Shown: positions 25,101 to 38,993 of the stretch, one piece after another
How positions within the stretch are numbered: position 1 is the first letter of the stretch
Layout of the letters: each line of letters begins with the position of its first letter
DNA from: Vespula vulgaris
Lineage: Eukaryota; Arthropoda; Insecta; Hymenoptera; Vespidae
Length of the DNA: 64,000 bases
Assembly: GCF_905475345.1 (NCBI RefSeq)
Contig: NC_066587.1
Span: forward strand, 1,083,070 to 1,147,069
Reading direction: 5' to 3'
Made by a program: the position numbers and the translations under genes
Notes under the pieces: model-generated
Database searches by the model: none
What the model was told of the DNA's origin: nothing
What the model saw: only the letters and a program-made list of their open reading frames with translations

Positions 25101-26757
25101 AAAAAAAGAAAGAAAAAAAAAACAATTATTGCTAAAATATAAAAATGTAATATAACGTTAAAAAAAAATACTTACACTAAGATTTTGAATAGGCTCGTCG
25201 TTGGATTCTGATTCATAATCAAGTAATTCACAAGGAGTAGTTTGAACTTCTGTGTTAGAGAAAGATAACAATTCTTCCGTGTTTGTCCCCGTAGTACACT
25301 TTTCACTTAGGGTAGTAACTTTTACATCGTCATTCCTACATTTGTTGTCATTAATGATGTTTACATTAAAATTTCGAGTATCAATATTATCGCCTAAAAT
25401 ATACATTATGTTTAAAGGATATTAGTTATAAATAAAGAACTTTTTTAATAATATTTACCTGAATCCGATGCAACTTTGTCTCTGCTATCCATGGTATGAT
25501 TGCTATCCGTAAAACTATTTTTCCTGGAATAGCATTGTTTCGGTTGTACCATCGCATTATTAATGTCACTTTGTATATAGTCACATTTTTCTGCATGCTT
25601 GATCGCCTCTGTATGTCCAGGTAAACTTTCGAGAGCTGTTGCTTCGCAACCAATTGCTGTTGTTATTGATAAAGGAAATATTTGTTATACACGATTAAAG
25701 TATCCTTGAATGAAATAGTGCTAATAGATATATTTATTTCTTAGGCTTACCATGATTGGATAACGAGACAGATTCCTGACACACAGTATTAGATACTTTC
25801 GCATTACCTTTGTGTCGCTCTTTGTCGCTATTACTAAGATGCCTCTTTTTTCTACTGCCTGATATTATTGGAGATCCACTTAATGTTTGCTGGTTAGCCT
25901 ATAATTAACTAAATTTTTTAACTTTCTGTTTTATATGTAAAAGTACTAGAGGATAATAACATTAGTTTCATAAAGAATTTCCTTTGATAAAGAAAATATA
26001 TAATTTTATACTAAAATTTTGTACCTGTGAAGGCACATTGATATTTACAACGAAGCGTTGCCCACGTGTTTCTTCTACTAAAAATTTTAATTGTTCTAAT
26101 AGATCTCCGCAATGCTTTAGATGTTCACTATCTGTGATTTTGTTTAAACGTTCCTGTACTAAAGATATAATCATATAAAACGTCGATAAAACTATCGATA
26201 TTCTCAAGATATTTCGCTCGTATAAAAACGATTATTTTAACTTACTCATAACGCTCATAGCCGAATACTTTTCAACGATATCTATTAACGTTAATCCACT
26301 AATACGAGTATTAAAACGTCTTCCTTTTGATAATACATTACGGCATTCTTGGAGATGTGGGGATGTTTCTAAGAATATCCTGGCAGCATCGTTACAATCA
26401 TGATCTTCCAGATATCCTAATTTAAAATAGAATAATATTAAAAATTACTTTTTGTGTCTTCTACATATTTTTTATGTTATATAAAAAAATAAAGAAACAA
26501 TATAACTGTTCTTCATACGAACTGTAAAAAAAGATTACTTTCCACTCGTATCTATAAATTTCAAGTTCATTATTATCCTTGTTTAAACAATACATTTTAT
26601 TTTAACAAAGATAAAACAATAATATTTATAATAATACTGTTCATTGAGTTATTTATATTTTCTACACAAAGGTTAACAAAGGTAACGTAAAAATAATGCA
26701 CAAGTATTATTTACCAAACACTAATCGAGCTATCTCCGAAGGTAACAAAGCTTCCAT
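19161..26757 (-). CDS. mxc (NPAT): NPAT / Mxc-like histone-locus-body protein
   Basis: Large nuclear scaffold that in flies (Mxc) and humans (NPAT) organises the histone locus body and drives replication-dependent histone transcription. Ten exons: 26715-26757, 26246-26416, 26025-26158, 25751-25898, 25459-25656, 25176-25393, 24784-25088, 19515-24673, 19344-19402 and 19161-19250. They join in frame to about 2174 residues, longer than human NPAT (~1430). The N-terminus MEALLPSEIARLVFGYLED is a LisH motif (residues ~6-33), matching NPAT in position and style. The rest is low-complexity, rich in S/T/N/K, with many SP/TP sites fit for CDK phosphorylation. A serine run is encoded near 21628-21685. 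The short last exon ends with an acidic-hydrophobic motif MNLDEFLTSVHGPT. Exon 7 to 8 uses a GC donor. The call rests mainly on the LisH N-terminus and architecture. Confidence 0.82.
24674..24783 (-). other. Non-canonical GC-AG intron in the NPAT-like gene
   Basis: The donor reads AG|GCAAGT (GC at 24783-24782) and the acceptor AACAG|G. Only this donor gives the phase needed to join exon 7 (305 nt, phase 2) to the long exon, restoring an AGG codon. The nearby GT six bases on would break the frame. Confidence 0.7.
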
Positions 26758-27581
26758 GATAATAATTACACAGATTTATTAAATAAAACGAACAAAATTA
26801 AATAATTAAAACATTGATTATTAACTTCTGTAAAAGCAGGTTCACTTAAAATGCATCGCGTCTTAGGCGTCTTGCATTCTTGTTCAGAGGAGGGGAGAGA
26901 CGCTTTTTTTTTTTTTTAACCATAAACTACAAGTTCAGTAAACAGATTCATAAATTGTATAGGCTTTAGATTAAAAGAACATTGTTTAATGACGTTTATT
27001 CGGCTAAATTTAAATCGAAGTATGTAAGTTCACATCTTTGCAAATAAGAAATAAAAATAACAACCAATAATCTGACTATTATTTAAACAATGCACGGTTA
27101 AATAATAAGTTAAGTCAGACAGTTACGATTACCAACACACACATTTTTATTTATTAATTTATCGATCATTATAAAAAAACAAAATCACGCTAGTTTCTTT
27201 ATCGATAATTACGACCGATCGAAATCGTTGAAAAATCAATGTTTAAAATCTCTCATCAAACTGAAGTAAGCAATAGAACGTATCAGTAGTTTGAGCAGAA
27301 TTTATAACCTCTTTGATTTATTTATTAAAAGTTTCTCATATTATTCATCAAAGTATATCGTTTAAATCGTGTAATTTAATATTGTTCTATAAATTTGTAA
27401 ACTTATTATTTGTTAGTGTGACTGTGACAGTACGTAATTTGAATGATTTTATACAATGCTATGTCATATACATATATGCTTTATTGAACTATGTATAGAA
27501 TAGCAATATATTGAATGATGCTAATATTGATTTATTTTTTGTCTACATTTCTAAATTGTACATTTTACAGATTAATAGAAT
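26758..27581. promoter_or_regulatory. Divergent promoter region, NPAT and PET100
   Basis: 824 bp separate the two start codons, which face away from each other, so both promoters must lie here or in 5' UTR introns. It is AT-rich, with a poly(T) run at about 26906-26919. No TATA box stands out. Confidence 0.5.
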
Positions 27582-27830
27582 ATGGGAAATTGGCAATTAG
27601 AAGTTTTTAAAATGTCGTTATACATGGCATTTCCCGTAATAATGTTTCATTATTTTAATCAACCAGAAAATTTCGATGAATGGGTGAACAAGGTAAAAAA
27701 TGAATATTATCCGAAAGAAGATAAAGAACAACGCAGGATGTTGGAAGAATCTATTAGAGAACATAATCGAAGAATAGAACAAAAGCAATTGGAAATTATG
27801 CAACGTTCTATTAATAAGAATATTTCATGA
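27582..27830 (+). CDS. Pet100: PET100-like cytochrome c oxidase assembly factor
   Basis: Small inner-membrane mitochondrial protein needed for complex IV assembly. A single exon encodes 82 residues. It begins MGNWQLEVFKMSLYMAFPV, matching the family pattern of a short N-terminus (G-x-LE-x-F-x-M) leading directly into one membrane segment (residues ~10-26) with FPV and a following NQPE turn. The rest is a charged helix with arginine- and glutamate-rich heptads. Length matches animal PET100 (~73-85). It is head to head with NPAT, and AATAAA follows at 27955-27960. Confidence 0.85.
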   Translation: MGNWQLEVFKMSLYMAFPVIMFHYFNQPENFDEWVNKVKNEYYPKEDKEQRRMLEESIREHNRRIEQKQLEIMQRSINKNIS

Positions 27831-28565
27831 AACAAAAAATACTGTATAATATATTTTTAATTTCTTACGTATAGCTGTACTTGTGCATATATATTTCGTT
27901 AAATGTTAATCAAATATTATCATTAGCATGTTTGTTCCGTTTTAATGATTAAATAATAAACATTCATCTTGGTTGTACGATAGATGTAATATTTCTTTTT
28001 CAAATAAGTAAGATTTTTATCGTTATTCACACAAAATTTCATTTAAATAAAATGAATAAAATTTGTAATGTTTCAATCAAATATTCATTCTTTCATATAT
28101 TGTGATATTGTTTCACGTGTGAAAATATAACCAATCGCGTGCAAGAATTACCGGTAAGAGGTATTCTGTCATTGGTGAAATTTTTTGACGTAATAAAATC
28201 CCTATTATTATTGGTATTCATGGGTTAGAAACAATATTGTTAATTTTAATTATTATATATTTTCAAATTTTTTCTTTGTTGAGTTAAGGTATTAAACGCT
28301 ATTTTGTCTTTGTAAAAATAAAAGAAAAAAATGATATAAATCTGACAGACAAACTGCACTAGCAGAGATAGTTCCAGTAAGTTTTGGAACGCAATTGGAA
28401 ATCGTAATTCATTATTTCTCTGTAGATTACCTTATTAGTGATAGACTTAATTAATCAGAATGTCATATTCAATACAATGGAATAGCAATAACATAAACAA
28501 AATGATTTAACGTTAATATAATCATCCCCTTCTTTATTTTCACTATTTAATGATAATTTGCCGTC
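27831..28565. other. Intergenic between PET100 and RASSF
   Basis: 735 bp, AT-rich. Holds the PET100 poly(A) signal (27955-27960) and presumably the RASSF promoter. Nothing else is identified. Confidence 0.6.
27955..27960 (+). terminator. Poly(A) signal AATAAA of PET100
   Basis: 125 nt past the stop codon. Confidence 0.55.
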
Positions 28566-31317
28566 ATGTGGAAGTGCCATAAATGTGGAAAACCTGTTTA
28601 TTTTGGTAAGATCTTTTATTTTATCTTTCTAATTTAGAGATTTGACTTTGACAATTGCCGCTATATACGGATTAAAATTTTTCTTTATATAAACTGACAC
28701 GAAATGTGTCATTTCCAAAAGAAATATGCGATATTAATTTATTCTACATTGAAAAAAATTGAGAATGTCATTGAATACTTTTATTTTGTCTGATTATAAA
28801 TATTATTGTCATTAATGTTATCGTCGTTGTGTTGTTTTATTACTAGAAAAAATTTGTATATACATAAAAAAAATTAAAAAAAAAAATTCATTCATCTCAA
28901 GTTTTATTCATTATACTTGCTTATCCGCAGCGGAACGTAAGCAATCTTTAGGATATGATTGGCATCCAGAGTGTTTACGCTGTGAGGAATGCGGAAAGCG
29001 TTTGAATCCTGGACAACATGCAGAGGTAAAAGATTTATTTGTCGTTGAAAGTTGATAAAGTATCAGATATTTTAAATACAGACTTTGATATTTGTCATCC
29101 TTAGCACAAAGGAGTACCATACTGCCATGTTCCATGTTATGGTGCTCTTTTCGGGCCACAATTATTTGGTCACGGTACGAGAGTAGAATCACATACAAGT
29201 TTTGGAAAGAAAGAAGTTCGTCCGTCGCTACCAAGGTAATCATTCGTTCCAGTCATATTCTTTTATTTCTTTTTTCACAATTATTTTAGAATAAGATCAT
29301 AAGAGTTTAATAAGATGTAATATGTATGTTTGCGAATAGGTCACATTTAGAATCAAAGTTGAAAGTTTTTAATCAGTATTACGAAGGTAAAAGTGGTGGA
29401 ATCCGAAGTCGCGAGGTAAGCTCGTCTACTCAATTGTGAACTTATTTAGAACTACATTGTTTGGAAATAAAAATTTTATATTTGCGTGTATATGTATTGA
29501 TTCATTTGAAAATAGGTCAATGGAAGATTAATATTAGAAGGTGCCTTGAGAATATATTGGGGTGTTCGAGGTGTTATTCATTTGAAAGAAGACGACGATC
29601 AGCGTACTGTGGTTACTGCGCGTAACAGAAACTCTTGTAGACGTAGCGTTTCAGAGGTTTGTTAATACGAATTTTCTATGATATATAATTTTTCATTTGA
29701 AATCATTTTCTATAATCATTTGTATGAGTAGGATTTGGAGAACGAAGACAAAGCTGATGTAGCATTGAAGAGTACATCGGAATGTGATACGGAAAGTAAT
29801 ACAAAGTCGGTTCCTCAATCTCCCGATCATTTAAAAAGTTTGACTTTGCCTATGAAGTTGGATGTTAAAACCATGGAATGGGATGAATTAGACGAATTAC
29901 TTCAGGTTTGAAAAAATATTTAATCGCTTTTATATATTACATAAATTAAGATTGTTTAAATATATTAATTGTTTTAGGTCGAGCGAAAGGTAGACGAGGG
30001 TAATAAATTGTATTCGACGATGCCTGAAAATCTTCCATCTATAAGTTCTAATGCCGAAACGCCAGTTCATTCTTCCGAGTCAAGTTTCGATAAAACAGAT
30101 TCTCGTGATAATTCCGAAACAAGTAGTCCTAACCATCACGTTAATAGGGGTAATGATAGTAGTATAAATAGTACACCGACACATAGCATTGGTAGTTCTT
30201 CCAGCACTGATACTCCTATTTATCATGGAACACCAAGCCGGAACGGTACTCTCCGTAGGGTAGAATATTTTGATAATTTGGAGAAGAATGCAATTGGTAA
30301 TAGGTCTATTAGTACCGACGATAGTTGGATAGAAAAGGGTTTAAATCGTTCGATGTCAGGTCCAGATTGTCTTCAACGGCATCGTACGGACAGTGATACG
30401 GATTCTGTAAATTCTCTGCAATTTAGAGAAGACGATAACATGACAATGTCGACTGATAGTGGTTTGGAGGTAACGATCGTTTCAATACTTGTTCTATTCC
30501 TTTTTTTTTTATTTTATTTGATCCACTCGTTAATATTCTATATTAATTGATGATTTACTTCAGTTGGACGGAGTTGTTCTGAGACGTAAACAAGGATCCA
30601 CCGCAATTCGACGTAGACCAGGTGGTCGACGTCAATCACGTAGTCGATTAAGACGTCGTTGTTCTATAAATGGTCATTTCTATAATCGAGAAACTAGTTT
30701 CTTTACGCCACCACATGGTTCTCAAATGTCTGTTTGGGTTACAAGTTTAGTAAACACGCAAGAGGTTATTAATCTTATGCTCGACAAATATAAAGTGGAC
30801 GCGAAGTCGGACAATTTTGCATTGTTCGTAGTGCGCGATAATGGTGGTAGGTTTATATAAATCTTTCTTATATTTTCTTTCTATTATTATTTATTTATTT
30901 ATATATTATAACTTTATAATTATTTCAACGTACAGAGCAAAGAAGGTTGAGAGACGACGAGTATCCGTTGGAAGTAAGAGTAGTATTGGGACCACATGAA
31001 AATGTAGCAAGATTATTTCTGGTCGATAAACTTTCTACACCTGAAATCAGTTCAGATGTCGCACAGTTCCTTAATCTTTCATTAGCAGAATGCCATGGTA
31101 TATTGCAACGTTATCATTACGAGGAAGAACGACAAATTGTACTTTTAAAAGAAAAGTTAGTAATTTTTTTTTTTTTTTTATGAATTATTCTATATCAATT
31201 GATTGTAATCGACTAAGTGACATATTTTTTCTTTTTTTTTTCTTTTTTGATTTCAGATACAAGGAGATGCGAAAGAGAATAAAACAGAGAATGGAGGAAT
31301 TGAAGGTCCGATTGTAG
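28566..31317 (+). CDS. Rassf: RASSF homologue with LIM, RA and SARAH domains
   Basis: Scaffold that links Ras-like GTPases to Hippo/MST kinases through SARAH pairing; fly Rassf antagonises Hippo. Ten exons: 28566-28605, 28931-29025, 29105-29235, 29340-29415, 29516-29656, 29732-29905, 29978-30469, 30564-30846, 30936-31155 and 31257-31317; 570 residues. Residues ~1-65 form a LIM zinc module: MWKCHKCGKPVYF, then WHPECLRCEECGKRL and YCHVPCYGALFGP supply the paired cysteines and histidine. A serine-rich low-complexity middle follows (exon 7). The RA domain lies at ~436-518 (from MSVWVTSLV to ARLFLVDK) and a coiled SARAH helix at ~520-568, ending RIKQRMEELKVRL. LIM-RA-SARAH order is the arrangement known from fly Rassf. 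Intact. Confidence 0.93.
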
Positions 31318-32729
31318 TTAAGTGATTAAAATCAACGGACACACGCGGTAATCGGATCATTATTTTTCTAAGAATCTTCATTTTCTTTTTTCTTATATTG
31401 TTGAACGAATAACAGAGAAAGAAAGATATTTAGGATTATAAATAATTATATAATCGATCGGTTCCTTCTCGAAAGCCTTGCAAATTGAATTTTTATACTA
31501 AATTATGTTTTTGCAACGTCCAGTTAAACGTAATCAATATCATATTTTCATTCATATCTCTTAGCACTTATATATCATTTTTACATCATTGTTTTTTATC
31601 GTATATGTTCGTTGCATTTATCTACGGTTGGCATATATATAAATATATGTGTGTATGTGCGTGTGTATGAGCGCGCATGCGTGTATATATATATATATAT
31701 ATATATATCACACATACATACATTTCATACATACATACATATATATATACACACTGCCAAGTTAGTTATAATCTGGTGCAATTCAACAACAGAACCAAAT
31801 CTCAATTAATGAATCAGTAATATGTATTGCGTATGCTATTTGATATCAAATAAGCATTACTTTAGTATGTCCATGTGTGTATACGTGCGTGCGTGCACGT
31901 GTACATGCACATTGTTATTATATAAGGCAAGTTTTTAATAATTAGTATTTGTCTTTCTTGTAACCATTTATTAACGTTATTTACTATAGCAGTAGAAATG
32001 CATTACATTATTACTGTAATCTATGGTCTCGTGGTCTATCTGAAAAGTAAACAGGTAGTTAGATTATATAGATTTTATACATACATATATATACATATAT
32101 AAATGTATATACATATAAATATGTAATTGATATAGTATGCAAATATCGATCAGTTAACGAGCATGCTACGAATCTCAAAGATTTAAAGTTTCTCAAAGTA
32201 AGCATTATGCGTGAAGAAAATAATGAGGATTGCTATTATAAACATGTTTCCTTATATACGTGGACATGTATCATATCTCGTGCAGTAATATACTTGTGTT
32301 TATGCTCCTTTCATTCAGACTTAATATCGAACAAATAATTCTATTATAGCTATTTAAAAACGAACAAACAAATAAATAAATAAATAAGTGAATAAATAAA
32401 GTCTTACTTTTCTGAAAGTAAAGAGAAAAAAGAGAAAGGAGTTAGTTTAACGCGAATAAATGTGAAGAATTTTTGCACAAATTATCAATGAGTAAGAGAA
32501 TAAATTGGTGCTTCGATAATACAAGAACTTTTATATTTAATAAAGCTCTTAATGCTTTTGATTGTAAATCATTCTTTTGTTTGATTTGATAGTATTTTAT
32601 ATAGCATTCCGAGTTATTGAAAAAGAAAAAGAAAAAAAAAAAAATTAAAAAAAAAAAGAAAGAAAATAAAAAATAATAATAATAATAACAATAATAATAA
32701 TAATAACAATAATAATAATAATAATAGTA

Positions 32730-32763
<34 letters not shown>

Positions 32764-33000
32764 TAAAGTAAAGATTTAACAAGCAATGCATTTTTTTTAT
32801 AGAAAAAAATATTCAGAATGAAAAATGATTATATATCAATTTAAAATAAGTGTTAGTCCGAATAACGTATTTAAAACTTAAATACTTCCGATTATATAGT
32901 TTAGTTTATATATATATATATATAATAGTAAGGTGCAATGTTGCCTAACACAATGTTCATTATAATCAAATTACTTGATATAAAAACTAATATACTTTGA

Positions 33001-33015
33001 TTATATATATATATA

Positions 33016-33073
<58 letters not shown>
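33001..33073. repeat. (AT)n microsatellite
   Basis: About 70 bp, nearly pure AT. Confidence 0.95.
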
Positions 33074-33077
<4 letters not shown>

Positions 33078-33517
33078 TATATAATTATACCGACGAATTT
33101 TTTTAGCTGATTAAGAAACCGCAATATATTTAAACGACTGTCCAGAATATTATACATTTTTGAGCTAGTCAGACATGCTACGTGTTAGTTTACTTCGTAT
33201 ATAATTATCAGGATTTTAACTATTTTATAATGTAATAAAGCCAAAAGTGTTTTGCTGGACTGTTATAATTAAAACTTATAATATCTTCCGAAAAAAATAT
33301 ACAGATTATTTCTTCACAATTATTGTTCTGATTATATCGTTGATGGTGCACGATGCAATCATTAAACGTAAAAAAAAAAAGAAAAAAAAAAAAAGAAAAA
33401 AAAATGCTTTATAGAATCTAATGAATATTTTAAACAATATATACAACGTTTAAAAGTCGTAGGTAGTATAAACACGCGTTTATATGTCTTTACAAGATCA
33501 ATACGTATATATCAAAG

Positions 33518-33544
33518 GCAGCAGCAGCAGCAGCAGCAGCAGCA
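33518..33544. repeat. (GCA)n microsatellite
   Basis: Nine GCA units, outside any supported coding frame. Confidence 0.9.
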
Positions 33545-34978
33545 ATAGCTACTGTTAATTAATTAAGAAGAGAGAGACTAATTAAGAGTCATTATCGCTG
33601 GCTCTAATATAGCATTAAAGTAGTATTTACTGAACGTTTCAATAAATCCTGAAAATGAGGAGACAGAATACATTGCATAGATATGGCAAACGTTTTTCTA
33701 TTTTCTTTTTTTCTATTTTCTTTCTTTCTTTTTTTTTTTTTTTCTTTTCGCACAGAGAGAAGAATTTGTATAGTCAGTTTTATTCAAAATACTCCGTACC
33801 ATGACACGTATTATACTTTCGGATATAAAAATAGATTATGCGAATCTTCAGATATAGATAATAAGTAGCTCTATACGAAATCGTTAAATTGTAATACTTA
33901 TATAAGAAATGTATAAGGGATGTATACTTTGAAAATTTGTACGAGGCCATTTTGAGAATATGAAATAAATCAGTGCTCGAGTCGTATAGAAATGAATATT
34001 AAAAAGAAAATTACAAAAAAAAAAATAATAAAAAATAACAAAAAAAATAAAAAAAAAGTAAATAAATAGATAAATGAACGAATCAAAAAAAAAATCGATA
34101 AAAGAAAACAAAAAACGAATAAAAAAGAATGACAAATCGCATGAATGAAAATCACATAGAATTATTGTACCCTACCTGAATATTAATTGCAATCGATGAG
34201 ATGCTTTCTGGCTGTAGTTTCGAAAGGTGATTGATTGGCTGTTCTTTATTCTTTTTTCTTTTTTTTTTTCTTCTTCATTTATTTTCTTTCTTTTTCTTTT
34301 TTTTTGTGTTTTGCAAGGGGGATTGGATCGATGATACGAAGGCTTAGAATAAAATAACTGAGAGGATAATTCGCGTATGAGATTGGACAGAATGTGTATT
34401 TATTTATCTTTTAAAGTACGTAGGGTAAAGTAGATCAATGCAATGTTTACGATTAGTATCGAATAGTAATTGTCATACGAGTTGCTAGGAACGAGTATGT
34501 ATACCCACAACACCGAGGAGCTCTGCTGCTCTTTTTTTTTCCTTTTTTTTTTTGCACGACACTGATATACATTAAACGTTACGAGATAGCAATAACGATT
34601 ATCACCAGCAAGTTCATCGTTATATCATTGACGTTATATTCATAATTATCTTACCACAATTTTTTTTTTTTTTATTACATGACTTATATATATATATCTT
34701 TGGCATCGCGGATACCAGATTCAACAATTAATACGCAGGCTTACACACGCACACAAATACACACACGCATACACGTACACATACTACAATTCACATACAT
34801 ACTTACATAGATACATACATACATACATACATACATATAGACGTACGTACATCATACATACATACATAAATACATACATACATACATACATACATACATA
34901 CGTAGTACACACGTAGTACATTCCATCGCAGTCCACAGATAAAAAAATTAACACGAAAGGTGGTGTTTTCATTTTTTC

Positions 34979-34982
<4 letters not shown>

Positions 34983-35052
<70 letters not shown>
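34983..35052. repeat. (CT)n microsatellite
   Basis: About 70 bp of pure CT; flanked on the left by an (ACAT)n array at about 34795-34905. Confidence 0.95.
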
Positions 35053-35060
<8 letters not shown>

Positions 35061-36217
35061 ATTCCTTCTCAAATTCTTTACATTTAATCATCTACGAGGG
35101 AAAAACGATTCGAAAGAATCCACCAATAAATATTGGATAATTTACGAAGCGCTAAATGTTTAGGCCGAACAATTATACATAATACATAATATAATATTAT
35201 ATAATACATAATTCTTGATTCTCGGATATAACAATTAAAGATTAACAAATTAAATCGTCCACTTTAATAAATATTATCACTTAGACGTCGAAATATACTG
35301 ATTTCTTTAATCGTTCGGGACGGCGGGCTAAACTTTTGAAATATAATTCTATAGAATTCATTTCGTTGGAAGGACTTAATATTAATGGACAAAACGAAAA
35401 CAAAGGAAAGGATAGAAACAATATAACGATATTATAACAACGACGATATAATATAAATAAAAAACAAAAATTACACACACAGCCATACTCACCCCTCCCA
35501 CAAACACACACACACACTCACAGACATTCACACACACATGTGTATATACATATATAATAATAAATATATATATATATAGACATATGTATATAGGACACGA
35601 GTATCTCTCATAAAAGGAAATGAAAATATTCATTTAATTTTTCAAGAGCGCTTCCTTATCATTTTTCTTCTCCCCCTCCCCCTACCACCCACCCCCCTCT
35701 TTTCCTTGCATTTATTTTTCTTTCCTTTTCTCTTCTTCTTTTTTTTCTTCTTCTTTTTCTTCTTCCTTTTTTTTTTTTCTTTTTTTCTTTTCGTTTAATC
35801 ATTTTCGCGCGACCTGGTACTTCGGCTATTTTCGAAGGAGTCGTGAACTTGGCTATCACAATCTGGCAAAACGAGCCTTACAAAAAATACAATACGGCGC
35901 CCGCGACGCTATCGAAAGGCCGAGGCACTGATCTCTCGCGATTTTTCATATTTTATTTTTTCAAAGTCTTATATATCATTTTATTTTACGAATAATTACA
36001 ATATACGAATTCCCGATACGCATAAGTACATATATTGGTATATGTACTTATTTAAACGCGAGAAAGAAGATGCTTTTATTACTTTTTCTCTTATTAACTT
36101 TTCTTTATTTTTTCTATTTCTTTCTTCTTCTTGTCTTTTCTTTTTTACTTTCCCTCGCTTCGATAATCATTCCCGTGGCTCTTACGAATCGTTTTATTTT
36201 ATGTATTTCGTTTTTTC

Positions 36218-36248
<31 letters not shown>

Positions 36249-36898
36249 GCTCTCTCTCGCTCGCTCTCTCTCTCTCTCTCTCTCAGTTTTTTTTCTTTTT
36301 TTTTTTCTATTTTATTTTTCTTATTTCGGCTTAGTAAGGCGTAGAAAACACATTTATTTATTATTTTATTTGTTATCTTTCTTTTCCTTTGAAAATGACG
36401 ACCTTTTGCAACGATTACGAAAAACTATATAAATAGAAAGCTCTTTTTTTCTTCTTAATTCTTTTTTTTTTTCAATTTTTTTTTCTCTTTTTTTCCCCCC
36501 TCTTTTCCTCCTCTTTTTCTTCTTAATCATTTTTCTTTAAGTTACGAGCAATTTATAGAGTTCATCGTACATGGTTCACAACGTAAAAATTGAATTCTAT
36601 TGTGTTAGATTTATAATTGAAATTCGATGTTGCGCTCCTTGTGTTCTTTTTTTCTTCTTTTCTCCCCATTTTCTTTTATTATTATTATTATTATTTTTTT
36701 TTAGCTTTTTTTTTCTTCTCACTAACACACTCACGCACCGAGAAGACTCTCATCAGAACGCACTCGTTCTCACACGTTCTTCCTCTCTTTTACATTCTCT
36801 CACTCCCTTTCTCTCTCTCTCTCTCTCTCAACAATAACAATTGAATATGAATTAGAAAAATAACATTATATCGTAGACAACAATTGGATTACAATATA

Positions 36899-36932
<34 letters not shown>

Positions 36933-37126
36933 TGTATATATATACACATATAAGTATATATATATATATATATAATAATGTACCAGCATATTATTATTAT
37001 TAGTGCTTTTATACAGAATACTTTTTTCAAACCCTCGCTCTTTAAAGCGCGCGCATAATGTAATGTAATGTTGTATGCATGTACGTAATTAATACGTACC
37101 CCCACTGACGTCGGGCGTCCTCTCTA

Positions 37127-37182
<56 letters not shown>

Positions 37183-37915
37183 CGTCTCTCTTTCTCTCTA
37201 TCTATTTCTCTCTTTCTATCTCTATCTCTCTTTAAGTCTCTCTCCTATTATTTGGCAATCTCACGTAAAATGCTACTACAATTTATTTAATTCGTCGTTT
37301 CGAAGTCGTCGTTCATATTAGTCGTCGTTGGTCGATTTTTAAAGTCTCGACCGATGGGATCGGATTTATGATGAGGTGGTACGAAATCGTAGTTTTTGTA
37401 CCCGATACGGTCACACTTATACAAATACATTTATTATATCGAACGCGTTTCTCGAGAATATCCGTGCGATTTCCCCTCCTCCCTTCTTCTCTAACCCCTA
37501 CCTCACCCCTACCCTTCTCCTCGTTGTCGTTGATAATTCATTGTTCGGATTCATTCATTCGTTTCTTTCAATGGTTTTCAATGCTATCGGAATCATTGAC
37601 TCGTACTACTACTATTACTACACTACTACTAAACTACTACTACTTCTACTACTACTACACTACTACTACACTACTACTATTCTACTATTACCATTGTTAC
37701 GACTACTACTTCTTCCTGCTTGGTTCTTCGTAATCTTTTTTCTTCTCGCTCGTTTATTTCACTTTATTATTTTGTTTTTCTTTCTTTAATCGTTATCGTT
37801 ATCGTCATTATTATCATCATTATAATCATTATCATCATCGACGATAACAAGGTTCGGGTAAAGCTATATATATATATATACATACACAATAATATATGTA
37901 TATATATATACATAC

Positions 37916-37947
<32 letters not shown>

Positions 37948-38358
37948 ATAATATGAACTTTCGCACGGACTTTCTCGTTACGGAATTTCTCTCCCGATTA
38001 ATTCGAGAGATTAAATAATTAATCTAACCTTAGAGAGTAGATCGCAACGTGATGCGATCTCAATGGCGGCGGCGCCCAACGTCAGTGGAAAATTCGTGGA
38101 CAGATTTAAGACGGCGTACGACATCGTTACTCTCCTCCTCCTCCTCCTCCTCATCTTCATCCTCATCCTCATCTTCACTCTCATCCTCATCCTCATATTT
38201 ATCCTCCTCATCCTTATCCTTCTTCTTCTCTTTCTCTTACTTCTTTTTCTACAACGTTTGTTTCGCGTTCGTTTATTTTCTTTCCTCACCCATTTTCACC
38301 CTCTTTCTTACCACCCCTCCCCACTACTGTTTCATCTCACGAAAACGTAATTCAATAC

Positions 38359-38360
<2 letters not shown>

Positions 38361-38397
<37 letters not shown>

Positions 38398-38399
38398 TC
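38361..38399. repeat. (TTTC)n microsatellite
   Basis: About ten tetranucleotide units, followed by GATCGATCGATC. Confidence 0.9.
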
Positions 38400-38553
38400 G
38401 ATCGATCGATCGTCCGCTTATCGGTCTTTACATTTACAAGCTAACACGTATTGGCTATAGTAAAACCTAATTATGGCTTGTACGACAGACATACATATAT
38501 ATATATATATATATATGTATAATATATATATATAAGAATTTTTATTTATTCAT

Positions 38554-38585
<32 letters not shown>

Positions 38586-38954
38586 TTTTTTTTTATATAT
38601 ATATATGTATATATATATAATAATAATAATAATATATATATAATATTCATATATTACAGTTAGATTGCTCATTGTCAATTCATCGGTTTTTATCACATTT
38701 AGTACAAGTTGAAAAATATCTCTAACACACACACCCACATTCACACTCACACGTACACGCATTATCCCACCCATTTCCAACCCTAACCCACCCCACATCT
38801 CCCCACCCCCATCTTGCTTGGGCCACGTTTGCGGCATTATACGGACCCACAACCAATAAGTGTGCCCGCAAATCGATTTTACCCTTCCCCCCCTCTGTTA
38901 ATTGTTAATTATATTATTAATTAATTATTCAATTATACAATTAATTAATTCAAT

Positions 38955-38993
38955 TCGATTCGATTCGATTCGATTCGATTCGATTAGATTTGA
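38955..38993. repeat. (CGATT)n pentanucleotide repeat
   Basis: About eight near-perfect CGATT units, with degenerate copies on both sides. Confidence 0.85.

Larger units (their letters stand above)
31318..34790. other. Probable RASSF 3' UTR and downstream sequence
   Basis: AT-rich, no coding sequence. It contains ACAT/AT tracts (31680-31750), an interrupted (TAA)n array (about 32670-32765), a long (AT)n run (33001-33073), a (GCA)n run (33518-33544) and poly(A)/poly(T) stretches. Several AATAAA hexamers occur (for example 33641-33646), so a 3' UTR of up to 2.3 kb is possible. Confidence 0.45.

Noticed and set aside
34795..34905. Regularly spaced ACAT blocks that look array-like
   Set aside because: A plain microsatellite without unique spacers; CRISPR arrays are not expected in an animal genome.
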